From: Vibrionales bacterium SWAT-3
GTDB lineage: Bacteria; Pseudomonadota; Gammaproteobacteria; Enterobacterales; Vibrionaceae
NCBI GenBank assembly: GCA_000169995.1
Contig: AAZW01000016.1
Span: forward strand, 1-64,000
DNA: 64,000 nt
Reading direction: 5' to 3'
The first letter of the stretch is position 1. Each line of letters begins with the position of its first letter. The translations under genes were made by a program, and so were the position numbers. This document shows, piece after piece, positions 39,072 through 46,947 of the stretch. Under the pieces are notes generated by a model. That model saw nothing but the letters and a program-made list of their open reading frames with translations. It searched no databases and had not been told where the DNA came from.

Positions 39072-39980
39072 ATGATAGACACATTAACTATTAGCCACGC
39101 TATCAATAGCGCTATGAATTCAACACGTATTGAACCCAAATACCGCGTCTTTCAACAACACTCCCTTGACTACATAGCCTGTAGTAACATTGTGCATAGG
39201 TGGGGCACGTGTTTAGGCGAGCCTCAAGAACATCTTAATGCACTCTATGGGTCGGGTTTCTGTCTTGCCTTAAATGAAATCACTAAGTGGAGCTTACCAT
39301 TAACCCTACAGGTATTTGACTATATCAATGCCAATGGGCTTTTAATTAGCTATGATTGCCCAAAATTAGTCGATGTGTACATCTTTCTGACTTCTTCGTC
39401 AAATTGGACCCCATTTGGTATACATCAAGACTTTGAAGATTCTCACATTATTGATGTCGCTGGCTTTGGTCGGGATCTATATTTGTGGGAGGAAAAACCA
39501 CCTTTCAAACCGAAAATAGCCAATTCAGAGCGATTCACTGGAATCCATCTCGATTACAAACCCCTATTACCAAGTGCAAAACGTTTATCTCTAAAACCGG
39601 GACAACATTACAACGTCCGTCAAGGCGTAATGCATATTTTTCATGCGTTGGGGCCAGGTGTATTCATTGGACTGAGTTGTAAGGAATCAGGCTCAGCCAA
39701 AGATCACGCTTATATTCCTCCTATGTATGATCCAAATATTATCTCAAATCTGGATACATTATTGGGACGAACTTTAACTTGGCTTTCCTATACTTGCCAC
39801 GAAAATACACTCATTACGGACTTTGGAAAAGTAAAGTTAGAAGCTGACGAACTGATTGTATTAAACACATTAAGCTGTCAGCTCAACAAGCCATTACTCG
39901 CTAACAACTGGTTGCAAGATATACTACAAAGAAGGTTGCTCGCGAAACTCATCAAAGTAGGAGCTTTGCATGCTATCTAA
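39072..39980 (+). CDS. JmjC/cupin-type Fe(II) oxygenase, peptide cluster enzyme 1
   Basis: 302 aa from MIDTLTISHA. A cupin core is visible: the metal motif HxD in FGIHQDFED (H118, D120), and a distal His in VRQGVMHIFHALGPG (H188). The layout resembles JmjC ribosomal oxygenases (YcfD/ROX) that hydroxylate Arg or His, followed by a C-terminal helical/winged-helix-like part (about 250-300). It overlaps enzyme 2 by 11 bases. Substrate inferred to be the precursor peptide. The two JmjC proteins are divergent from each other. Confidence 0.7.
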   Translation: MIDTLTISHAINSAMNSTRIEPKYRVFQQHSLDYIACSNIVHRWGTCLGEPQEHLNALYGSGFCLALNEITKWSLPLTLQVFDYINANGLLISYDCPKLVDVYIFLTSSSNWTPFGIHQDFEDSHIIDVAGFGRDLYLWEEKPPFKPKIANSERFTGIHLDYKPLLPSAKRLSLKPGQHYNVRQGVMHIFHALGPGVFIGLSCKESGSAKDHAYIPPMYDPNIISNLDTLLGRTLTWLSYTCHENTLITDFGKVKLEADELIVLNTLSCQLNKPLLANNWLQDILQRRLLAKLIKVGALHAI

Positions 39981-40941
39981 ATCATTAGAATCGGTGCTTA
40001 ACGCCATCGATGAACTATCAATTTCCACTAAACTATCAGCTACATACAATAAAACTTATGTGAAGGACGATCTTAAACCATTGGCTTCAGTAGTGTTCAG
40101 TCGCCTTTCAAATATAGGGACTTCACGTCTGAATATTCGTCTCATAGCTGATGGAAAAGACTTACACCCTGCACTATTTGTACAATCAAGAATAGGCGAA
40201 GGCCTAATCGAACATAGCTTACTCGATAACGATTTGGTGACCCAATGCCTCAATGAAGGCGGCACATTAGTCTTCGACCACATCAACGATCATGTTACCG
40301 AGCTAAGAGGAATTCAAGAACACATAGAATCTAGGTATGGGGTGAAATGTTGGATTCAGTGCTACTTAACTAAAGCTAACCATACCGCATTTAAAATGCA
40401 CTCGGATGATCATCCATTTCTAGTCCTTCAACTATTTGGCAGTAAGCATTGGATCCATGATAACAACGAAACAGTTAACTATAACACTGGTGATGTTGCT
40501 TTTTACCCAAGATCAAAGCTACATGATGTACATGGTAAGGGAGTCACTTCAATGCACTTAACCGTAGCTTTTGAAGATTTCGATGGTCAAAACTACAACG
40601 AACTAAGTCAAAAACAAAAATTACAGGCCTTAAAGCCACGTGTTGGTAATGCACTACCTTTCTCTATTGACTCTGAAAACTTGCCATCTGACTGTGGCTT
40701 CCGAGGCTACTATAACTTTCTTCCTCCATATGAAACAACAGGAGGTGTGATCCGTCTGATCACTCCGAAGCGAACCATCAAACTTAAACACAAGAAGTAC
40801 CTCGCTATTTTACGATCGCTACAATGCTCCTCTTCTTCAACGGTTCTTGAACTGTCGAAGCTATTGGACATAGATCCAACACATGTCGAAGCCTTTATAC
40901 ACTTTGGCTTAAGAAATGGCCTAATCATCCGAGGATTATAA
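39970..40941 (+). CDS. JmjC-domain (ribosomal-oxygenase-like) protein, peptide cluster enzyme 2
   Basis: 323 aa, with GTAGGAG before its ATG inside the end of enzyme 1. The clearest JmjC signature of the cluster: FKMHSDDHPFLVLQLFG (H144, D146 metal ligands), GSKHW with a 2-oxoglutarate-binding Lys at 159, and FYPRSKLHDVHG (H185). The C-terminus (about 255-323; VLELSKLLDIDPTHVEAF) looks like the winged helix of ROX enzymes, which in those proteins dimerises or holds the substrate. Probably hydroxylates a residue of the precursor core; Arg35 and His40 are the types known from the family. Confidence 0.78.
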   Translation: MLSKSLESVLNAIDELSISTKLSATYNKTYVKDDLKPLASVVFSRLSNIGTSRLNIRLIADGKDLHPALFVQSRIGEGLIEHSLLDNDLVTQCLNEGGTLVFDHINDHVTELRGIQEHIESRYGVKCWIQCYLTKANHTAFKMHSDDHPFLVLQLFGSKHWIHDNNETVNYNTGDVAFYPRSKLHDVHGKGVTSMHLTVAFEDFDGQNYNELSQKQKLQALKPRVGNALPFSIDSENLPSDCGFRGYYNFLPPYETTGGVIRLITPKRTIKLKHKKYLAILRSLQCSSSSTVLELSKLLDIDPTHVEAFIHFGLRNGLIIRGL

Positions 40942-40942
40942 T

Positions 40943-42172
40943 ATGTCACTTGTCAGTACACTTAAAGCCATCGAGTGGAACCGAAATTTCACTTTGTTTG
41001 CTGCGGCCAGTTTCGCTTCTGGGGCCGGTAATGCATTAATCCCGATAGCTTTTTCTATAGAGTCCTTTAATATATCTCCTTCTGGAGTAGGGATCGCTCT
41101 TGTAATGTTAGCTCTCTGGTTAGGCCGCTTTCTAGGTATGCTTATCTATCGCAAGCTAGCAATAACGGCACTAAAGCAAACTATGATAATTGCAGATATA
41201 ACGCGCTTACTTGCTCAGTTTGGGTTACTACTATATATTCTAATCGGCACAAACACTATCTTAGCTATGGTGATTTCAGCATTTGTTTATGGCCTCGGAT
41301 CTTCCTTTTATCTCCCGGCGAGCTTCCAATTAATCCCCAGTATTACTTCTGTAGAAAACCGCGAGCAAGCCAATTCCATATTAGCAATTCTAGGCGACAT
41401 CTATAGTATTGTTGGACCTCTTTCAGGCGCCACTTTAGCTTTGTTACTTGGTTTTGAGGTGGTGCTGATTATTGACAGTATAACCTTTCTTATCGCCATT
41501 GGGTTGATATATGCAATCAGACTTGTACCCAATTCAGAAGCGACTAACGAGCCTAACCCAGAAGAAAGAAAAGGTAAATCGTCAGTGCGTCTAACTCTAA
41601 AGTCATTACCAGATTGGTCAACTAACGGCCTAAAAAGCTGGTTTTTTGTCTCTATATGTCTTGGGTTCCTAGGGGTTGCTGGGCCTGCAATGGTTATTGC
41701 CAATCATTCTGAAAACGGCTGGGCATTTGTAGCAACCTGCATAGCTATAGGATCATTAGTGGGATCTACGGGGATGCTAAGCGGACGCTTTAAACACCTC
41801 ACATGGAAACGAGTACATTTCCTATGCCTGATACTACTGTCTATACAAGCTATCGTAATGAGTAGTACCTTACCAATCGTTGTGATTGTCGTTTGTGCAA
41901 TGTTCGGCGCTTGTGCAACTACTATGAGTGGGATTAAATGGGACACGGTTACGCAAACATACCTAACCGAAAATCAGCTTCCTGTCTTTGCATCAAGTGA
42001 TCAGATGGTCACAAATACCGGAGTACCTTTGGGTATGGTATTGTTTGGTATCACAAGTCATTTTGGTGTTAGTAATTATGGGATGTTTGCTGTTGTCACT
42101 ACCGTTGTTTTATCTTTTTGGTATATACGCTCAGGCTCACCAAACTCAGTGCAGGATCTTGCTCATGATTGA
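40943..42172 (+). CDS. MFS exporter of the peptide cluster
   Basis: 409 aa, 12 predicted helices, MFS_3/enterobactin-exporter-like layout (RNFTLFAAASFASGAGNALI at the N-terminus). GAGGA precedes the ATG, one base after the enzyme 2 stop. No N-terminal peptidase domain is seen, so leader removal must use another protease. It most likely exports the finished product or gives self-protection. Single MFS exporters are less usual than ABC exporters in peptide pathways. Confidence 0.85.
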   Translation: MSLVSTLKAIEWNRNFTLFAAASFASGAGNALIPIAFSIESFNISPSGVGIALVMLALWLGRFLGMLIYRKLAITALKQTMIIADITRLLAQFGLLLYILIGTNTILAMVISAFVYGLGSSFYLPASFQLIPSITSVENREQANSILAILGDIYSIVGPLSGATLALLLGFEVVLIIDSITFLIAIGLIYAIRLVPNSEATNEPNPEERKGKSSVRLTLKSLPDWSTNGLKSWFFVSICLGFLGVAGPAMVIANHSENGWAFVATCIAIGSLVGSTGMLSGRFKHLTWKRVHFLCLILLSIQAIVMSSTLPIVVIVVCAMFGACATTMSGIKWDTVTQTYLTENQLPVFASSDQMVTNTGVPLGMVLFGITSHFGVSNYGMFAVVTTVVLSFWYIRSGSPNSVQDLAHD

Positions 42173-42836
42173 TCTGATTTCCAGCCAAAAGATACGTCAA
42201 CAAATAACGAAAAACGGTTTTTTATGTATAGATGATTTTTTCGACAAAACCAGTTTTACCAATTTCAATAAGGCTGTAATAGAGTCTTGGCAACAACAAC
42301 GAGGTTGGCGCACACGAGTCGGACACAACGGTAAGAAGTTTAATACAGAGCTACTCACTTTAGAGAAACGTAAAAAAGTGTTCCAAAAAATGAACCAGGC
42401 GCCAGTACCAGAAGACAGGTTTAGCTTTATCTACCATTTCCTCGATCAAGGTAATGATGCCTTAGTTAGTCAAATTGCTAAGCAAGCAGTGGCAAACTGG
42501 CTTCCTTTACTTGGTCTTGACGTTACTGAGTTTGAGCAAAGCTTCTCGTTAACATCATTTAATCGCCACTGTTTTATCGATAATCACAATGATCACACCA
42601 ATAGCGCACAAGTTAAGCCATACAAGGTCACAATTATCGTTTATTTTGGTAATTCTGAGTTACTATCTTCACAATCAAAACTCATATTTGACTATCAAGG
42701 TACAGTACATGATATCACACCACTGCCTAATCGTAGTGTGATGTTTTTCCCGTCACCAAATACTACTCATCGTGTCGAAAACCAACAATCACGGGGTGAT
42801 GAACCGCGACTGGCACTTTCAGGTTGGTTAATGTGA
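42165..42836 (+). CDS. 2-oxoglutarate/Fe(II) dioxygenase (prolyl-hydroxylase-like), peptide cluster enzyme 3
   Basis: 223 aa from MIDLISSQKI; this ATG overlaps the exporter stop by eight bases with AGGA upstream, and the longer frame from 41988 lies inside the exporter. Double-stranded beta-helix signature: FIDNHNDHTN (H141, D143), TTHRVEN (H202), and the 2-oxoglutarate Arg in EPRLALSGW (R215). This arrangement is that of the P4H/2OG-FeII_Oxy group, so the third oxygenase is of a different type from the other two. The core has a single Pro34 that could be its target. Confidence 0.82.
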   Translation: MIDLISSQKIRQQITKNGFLCIDDFFDKTSFTNFNKAVIESWQQQRGWRTRVGHNGKKFNTELLTLEKRKKVFQKMNQAPVPEDRFSFIYHFLDQGNDALVSQIAKQAVANWLPLLGLDVTEFEQSFSLTSFNRHCFIDNHNDHTNSAQVKPYKVTIIVYFGNSELLSSQSKLIFDYQGTVHDITPLPNRSVMFFPSPNTTHRVENQQSRGDEPRLALSGWLM

Positions 42837-42879
42837 CGGAATGGATATCTATTGATACCATTAGTCTACTAGCAAATAA

Positions 42880-43172
42880 GGTTCTGTCGCAAATCTAGCT
42901 AGAGGTGTGACAGACCAATCCTCCAGGTACAATTATCCTGCAAGGGCGTAGAACCGCTCAAAGGCCGTATCACCTTCAATATCAATCTGCTCTTGTTTGA
43001 GCATCGTCCACACTTCCCGCCCATGTAAACTGGTCAAAGCTCCTTCCGTTGACTTCCAACCTAGCGCTTGACGTGTTTTCTGTTTCACCCATCGGTGATT
43101 CTGCTCAACGATATTGTTCAGATATTTAATGTCCAGAATCTCTACCAGTGAGAGCATAAAATACCCCGTCAA
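42880..43172 (-). pseudogene. Relic of a second type of IS6-family element
   Basis: GGTTCTGTCGCAAATC at 42880 is a typical IS6-family end. A 79-codon minus-strand frame (43172-42933) encodes a transposase C-terminus: KYLNNIVEQNHRWVKQKTRQ with the catalytic Glu, then GREVWTMLKQEQID. Its 5' part is missing and no partner end is found. Confidence 0.8.
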
Positions 43173-43259
43173 CCAAAGGTAAGCTGGCGGTAAACCCCAT
43201 CTAATAATCCCACTCCAAATTCGATATGGTCATGGCTTCCAATGTCTTAAAAGGGACCA

Positions 43260-43432
43260 GCAATGCCAAGACCTATCCGTACCAGAACTGATGAAGAGTG
43301 GGCGACGATGATTCAAGGTTTTGAAGGGATCCGCCTTCCTAAATGAACTCTTCAATATCTTTGGAATATACGCATGAAATGAAGTGATCAGATGGGCTCA
43401 TCAGACACATCTTCCATTTTTGCAACAAGCCC
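43260..43432 (+). mobile_element. Internally deleted remnant of the IS6-family element of copies 1 and 2
   Basis: Inverted relative to the two large copies. From about 43307 the sequence follows the transposase gene (ATTCAAGGTTTTGAAGG, IQGFEGIR) and then jumps at GATCCG to the extreme C-terminus (LNELFNIFGIYA-like) and the end TTTTTGCAACAAGCCC at 43432. The right end touches the 454-bp repeat exactly. Sequence before 43307 is unassigned. Confidence 0.75.
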
Positions 43433-43886
43433 ATTCCATTTCACTTGGTCTGCCATCACAGAGCCTAAATCTAAGTAGGATACACTCACCTACTCACCTT
43501 CGCGCTGAGCATTCATCTTCTTAACGACACGTACAACGGTTCTCGCTGAGACGCCTATCATTTTGGCTGTCTCGTTGATGCTCATCTGGTTACCCACTCT
43601 AAGCTTGTAGATTTTTTCATGCAGCTCTAAATCTGGCTTTCTTCCTTGATACTTCCCTTCTTTCTTCGCCTTCTCGATACCTTGTTTTTGGCGTCGGCGT
43701 CTGTCTTCATAATCTTTTCGAGAAATTGCAGCCAACATGTCCATCATCATGTTATTGATGGCTTTGATCATTGAGTTCGTGAACTCATCAGAAATTTCTG
43801 GGGCCAGTGCAATGTGACTGGTCGGTAAGTCTAGGCTGATGACTTTCAACTCCTTCTTGTACAGCATTTCCTTTAATTTAGACCAA
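43433..43886. repeat. 454-bp direct repeat, copy 2, right border of the peptide cluster
   Basis: Partner of 38369-38822. Recombination between the two would excise about 5.1 kb carrying the whole peptide operon as a circle. Confidence 0.9.
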
Positions 43887-44125
43887 CTTGCTTCATTTAA
43901 ACGTGAAAGTCGATCAATCTGCTCAATGATGATGACATCCCCTTTTTTAGCATCATTGAGTAATTGAAGTAATTCAGGTCTTTGCAGTGAAGCACCAGAT
44001 TCTTGCTCAACATACCAAGCAGCAACACGCATGCCTTTTTGCTCAACAAATTGAGATAGGATTCCTTTTGCCCTTTCTGCATCTTGCTCACTTGTTGATG
44101 CTCTTAAGTATCCAAATATGTACAT
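43490..44125 (-). CDS. Serine recombinase (resolvase/invertase family)
   Basis: 211 aa, complete. N-terminal catalytic domain MYIFGYLRASTSEQD with Ser10 as the expected nucleophile, EQIDRLSR with the conserved Arg, an alpha-E-like helix, then a C-terminal helix-turn-helix (NQMSINETAKMIGVSARTVVRVVKK). Its promoter lies in the 200 bases shared with the divergent 90-aa gene. It resembles plasmid or Tn3-group resolvases; no cognate transposase or res site could be defined. A truncated copy lies on the far side of the peptide cluster. Confidence 0.92.
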   Translation of the reverse strand: MYIFGYLRASTSEQDAERAKGILSQFVEQKGMRVAAWYVEQESGASLQRPELLQLLNDAKKGDVIIIEQIDRLSRLNEASWSKLKEMLYKKELKVISLDLPTSHIALAPEISDEFTNSMIKAINNMMMDMLAAISRKDYEDRRRRQKQGIEKAKKEGKYQGRKPDLELHEKIYKLRVGNQMSINETAKMIGVSARTVVRVVKKMNAQREGE

Positions 44126-44300
44126 AATGCCCTTTCTATGACGTTTAAGTTATGACTTTATAGGGTGTGTCATTTATATTATGACATATATTGTTTTATT
44201 GCCAAAAATGACCAGTGTCATTTTGGTATACCTAAGTGACACAGGTAATTATCGCAATTAGATTCTTAATCATTGCAAAAATGGATAAGAATGGTATTGT

Positions 44301-44321
44301 CTAATCATTGCTACAATGATT
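44301..44321. promoter_or_regulatory. Dyad upstream of the 90-aa gene
   Basis: TAATCATTG-CTAC-AATGATTA, a perfect 8-bp inverted repeat just before the start, with a further TAATCATTGCAA half site about 30 bases upstream. It looks like an operator for a plasmid-style autoregulator. Confidence 0.55.
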
Positions 44322-44329
44322 AAGAGGTA

Positions 44330-44602
44330 ATGGTGTCGGAAGTGAGAATGAGCCAAATTCAAAAAGCATTGTTGAGTTGTTTGGCCAAAGCGTTCACCAA
44401 AGGTGTGAAAGAAGGTAAATCAACGGTCATCAACCAAGCCGTGAATCATTTACTTCAAAAAGATATCCACCCGAACAATTTTCGAGTCTCATGCAAAACT
44501 CTAGAGGAGCGCGGGCTAATCATGCGTAAGAAAGTGGACTTGGATTGGTATATCAACATAACGCCCAAGGGATTTGAGATGGCGTTGTCTTGGCTAGACT
44601 GA
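44330..44602 (+). CDS. Small winged-helix-like protein of mobile-element type, function unknown
   Basis: 90 aa, GAGG a few bases before the ATG; an internal ATG (MSQIQKALL) gives 84 aa and may be the real start. The pattern of helices and the ERGLIMRKKVDLDWYINITPKG ending look like a winged-helix or plasmid copy-control protein. Divergent from the recombinase, with a dyad in between, suggesting self-regulation of the pair. I do not recognise a family. Confidence 0.6.
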   Translation: MVSEVRMSQIQKALLSCLAKAFTKGVKEGKSTVINQAVNHLLQKDIHPNNFRVSCKTLEERGLIMRKKVDLDWYINITPKGFEMALSWLD

Positions 44603-44656
44603 AAATGGTGGAGCTTTACTGTGCTGGTATATTTGATGTGCGCTTTTAGAATTTAG

Positions 44657-44784
44657 GGGTTTGTTGCAAAAAATTCATATTGGAATTTTCTTTACAACAT
44701 GTAGGCGCTATTATGAATTTTATATACTAAATGCGATACGCTTGATTATTCAAAACCCTATAAAATTTTATTTGCAACAAGCTC
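44657..44784. repeat. MITE-like element with IS6-type ends, copy 2
   Basis: About 128 bp, no coding capacity. Ends GGGTTTGTTGCAAA and (complement) GGGGAGCTTGTTGCAAAT are inverted repeats resembling the 16-bp ends of the local IS6 elements. Confidence 0.7.
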
Positions 44785-44803
44785 CCCAAATGAGGTGCAG
44801 AAT

Positions 44804-46169
44804 GAGCTATGCTGATTTCTGGTGTATGGAAGAGAAAGGAAGTTGCGGTGTAATCTGTTGATGTAGTTCTCGCCAGAACGATTAACAGAAAGGTACACCG
44901 CATGACTGATAATACTGTTGTTTCACTGAATACACCACAAGACCCACTTACAGAACTGATACGCCAAGGGGCTAGAGATTTGATTGCACAAGCTGTTGAA
45001 GCTGAGCTTCAACAGTTACTTGCACAACACCAGAATGTAATGGTTGACGGCAAGCAAGCCATTGTTCGCAACGGTTTCTTACCTGAGCGAACCTTGCAAA
45101 CCGGTGTCGGTGATGTCGAAGTGCAGATTCCTAAGGTACGAGATCGCTCAGGGAGTGGCGTCAAATTTAATAGCAACTTGATACCACCGTATCTCAAGCG
45201 AACAAAGAGCGTTGCAACACTGCTCCCGTTACTCTATCTCAAGGGAATATCTACGGGCGATATGCTGCCTGCTCTGGAGTCTCTGCTTGGTAAGGATGCG
45301 AAAGGCCTGTCAGCCAACAGCATCTGTCGCCTCAAAGAGCGCTGGTATGCTGAGTACGAACACTGGCGTAAGCGTGACCTCGGTAGGCGTCGATATGTTT
45401 ACGTTTGGGCTGACGGTGTTTACGGTCACGTTAGGATGGACGATAAGCTCTGCTTACTCGTCATCATTGGTGTCGATGACACTGGACGCAAAGAAGTCCT
45501 TGGCGTTCTGGATGGTCATAGAGAGTCAGAAGCAAGTTGGACGGAACTCATTGAGCAGCTACGAGCGCAGGGATTACAGTTAGCACCGAAGCTCGCCATC
45601 GGAGATGGCGCGCTTGGCTTCTGGAAAGCAGTTGCTAAGTGCTGGCCTCAAACGACTCAGCAACGGTGCTGGGTACATAAGACGGCGAATGTGCTTAACA
45701 AGGTGCCCAAAAGCGTACAACCACGAATGAAGGAAGCACTGCAAGATATCTGGATGGCAGAAACTAGAGATGATGCTTATCACGCCTTCTCAACTTTCCA
45801 GAAGCGCTTTGAAGCCAAGTATCCAAAGGCAACGGACTGCTTGGTGAAAGATAAAGATGAAATGCTGGCGTTCTACGATTACCCAGCAGAGCACTGGGTT
45901 CATATCAGAACAACCAACCCAATAGAATCGATGTTCGCCACAGTACGTTTACGCACGAACAAGACAAAGAACTGTGGAAACAGAAAGACTACGTTGATGA
46001 TGGCCTACAAGTTAATGCGCAGTGCAGAGACGAAGTGGCGTCGTCTACGAGGTTTTGCACTCCTAGCGGATGTTGTGAAAGATGTTCGCTTCATCAATGG
46101 AGTGAAAGAAATGGAGATTCATCAACAGGCTACTGCATGATCTCCATACACCACATTTGACAATAGCTC
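44804..46169 (+). mobile_element. IS256-family insertion sequence, intact
   Basis: 1366 bp. Imperfect inverted ends GAGCTAT...TGGTGTATGGA and its complement; 9-bp target repeats GTGCAGAAT at 44795-44803 and 46170-46178. Confidence 0.93.
44902..46140 (+). CDS. IS256-family (mutator) transposase
   Basis: 412 aa, full length. DDE residues in YVWADGVYGH, LAIGDGALGFWKA and TTNPIESMFATVRLR are intact; the C-terminus also has the family's RWxxGFALLADVV-like segment. AGAAAGG precedes the ATG. Clean ends and a target duplication point to a simple, recent insertion. Confidence 0.95.
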   Translation: MTDNTVVSLNTPQDPLTELIRQGARDLIAQAVEAELQQLLAQHQNVMVDGKQAIVRNGFLPERTLQTGVGDVEVQIPKVRDRSGSGVKFNSNLIPPYLKRTKSVATLLPLLYLKGISTGDMLPALESLLGKDAKGLSANSICRLKERWYAEYEHWRKRDLGRRRYVYVWADGVYGHVRMDDKLCLLVIIGVDDTGRKEVLGVLDGHRESEASWTELIEQLRAQGLQLAPKLAIGDGALGFWKAVAKCWPQTTQQRCWVHKTANVLNKVPKSVQPRMKEALQDIWMAETRDDAYHAFSTFQKRFEAKYPKATDCLVKDKDEMLAFYDYPAEHWVHIRTTNPIESMFATVRLRTNKTKNCGNRKTTLMMAYKLMRSAETKWRRLRGFALLADVVKDVRFINGVKEMEIHQQATA

Positions 46170-46221
46170 GTGCAGAATGTCGGGTTTGTTAAAATAAATT
46201 TTATTAAATAAGGTATATTGG

Positions 46222-46878
46222 ATGAAGAGGTTAGTTTGGTTGCTTTCTTACTTTTCGCTGGTTTTTTCAAATTTATCTCTGGCTGAGCTTAAACCTGGCC
46301 CTGCTCTTGATTTTGTTCAATTCGATAAATTTGGCCAAAAAGTAAAGCCATTAAAAATAATAGATAAGCTTAATTTAATGGATAATGGATTTCGTCAAAA
46401 AGGAAAATTTGTTAATTTTAGAAAAGGAGATAGGTTTAGTGAGCAGTTTAAAATAGATATTGAAAATGGTAGATTAAAATATCGAGGTGGGTTATTAAAC
46501 ACTACTAAGGGAGTTGAATTTATGTATATTGTTGAGAATGACGGTACTATTTATGGTGCATCTCTACCTATGGGTAATATGCCAGATGGCTATGATGGTA
46601 TAGGAATGTTTCACTCATCTTTAGTCAAAGATGAGTGGCCTATATTTGCAGGAGAGATGCGTGTTGAAAATGGGTTAGTAACTAAATTGACAAATAGCAG
46701 TGGGCACTTTCAGCCTACTGGAGAGCGGACGGCTATTCTTGAAACATACTTTAAAAAAGAAGGTGTATTAGCCGAAAACTTTATGCCCAAGTATTCTCCT
46801 CCAGCTCCGATTCAGCTGCCAAGATCTAACGCTATTAGTTTTAGAGAAGCAACAAGTTCGTTTATATGCCCCCCATGA
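46222..46878 (+). CDS. Secreted protein of unknown function
   Basis: 218 aa with a signal peptide (MKRLVWLLSYFSLVFSNLSLA, cleavage near ALA/E). AAGG lies ahead of the ATG. Low GC for its neighbours, pointing to recent arrival. The middle region has MFHSSLVKDEW, IFAGEMRVENG and LTNSSGHFQPTGERT, which I remember as a recurrent HSS...AGE...SGH-P module in otherwise diverse secreted or toxin-like proteins; that recollection is not verified. It ends just before the IS10 relic and could be truncated at its C-terminus. No enzyme motif is seen. Confidence 0.6.
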   Translation: MKRLVWLLSYFSLVFSNLSLAELKPGPALDFVQFDKFGQKVKPLKIIDKLNLMDNGFRQKGKFVNFRKGDRFSEQFKIDIENGRLKYRGGLLNTTKGVEFMYIVENDGTIYGASLPMGNMPDGYDGIGMFHSSLVKDEWPIFAGEMRVENGLVTKLTNSSGHFQPTGERTAILETYFKKEGVLAENFMPKYSPPAPIQLPRSNAISFREATSSFICPP

Positions 46879-46947
46879 TATCATAAGGGCGGGCTCTTAA
46901 CCGGCGGCGCTGACGGATCCCCTCATATTTTCCCCAAGGCGAGATCT

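Larger units (their letters stand above)
42837..43489. other. Stretch of IS6 relics downstream of the peptide cluster
   Basis: About 650 bases with no intact gene: two different IS6-family fragments, then the end of the serine recombinase repeat. No terminator is seen for the peptide operon. Confidence 0.6.

Noticed and set aside
41988..42164. Upstream extension of the third oxygenase inside the exporter gene
   Set aside because: The extension is an alternative frame of the MFS coding sequence; the ATG at 42165 has a ribosome site and the usual short overlap.
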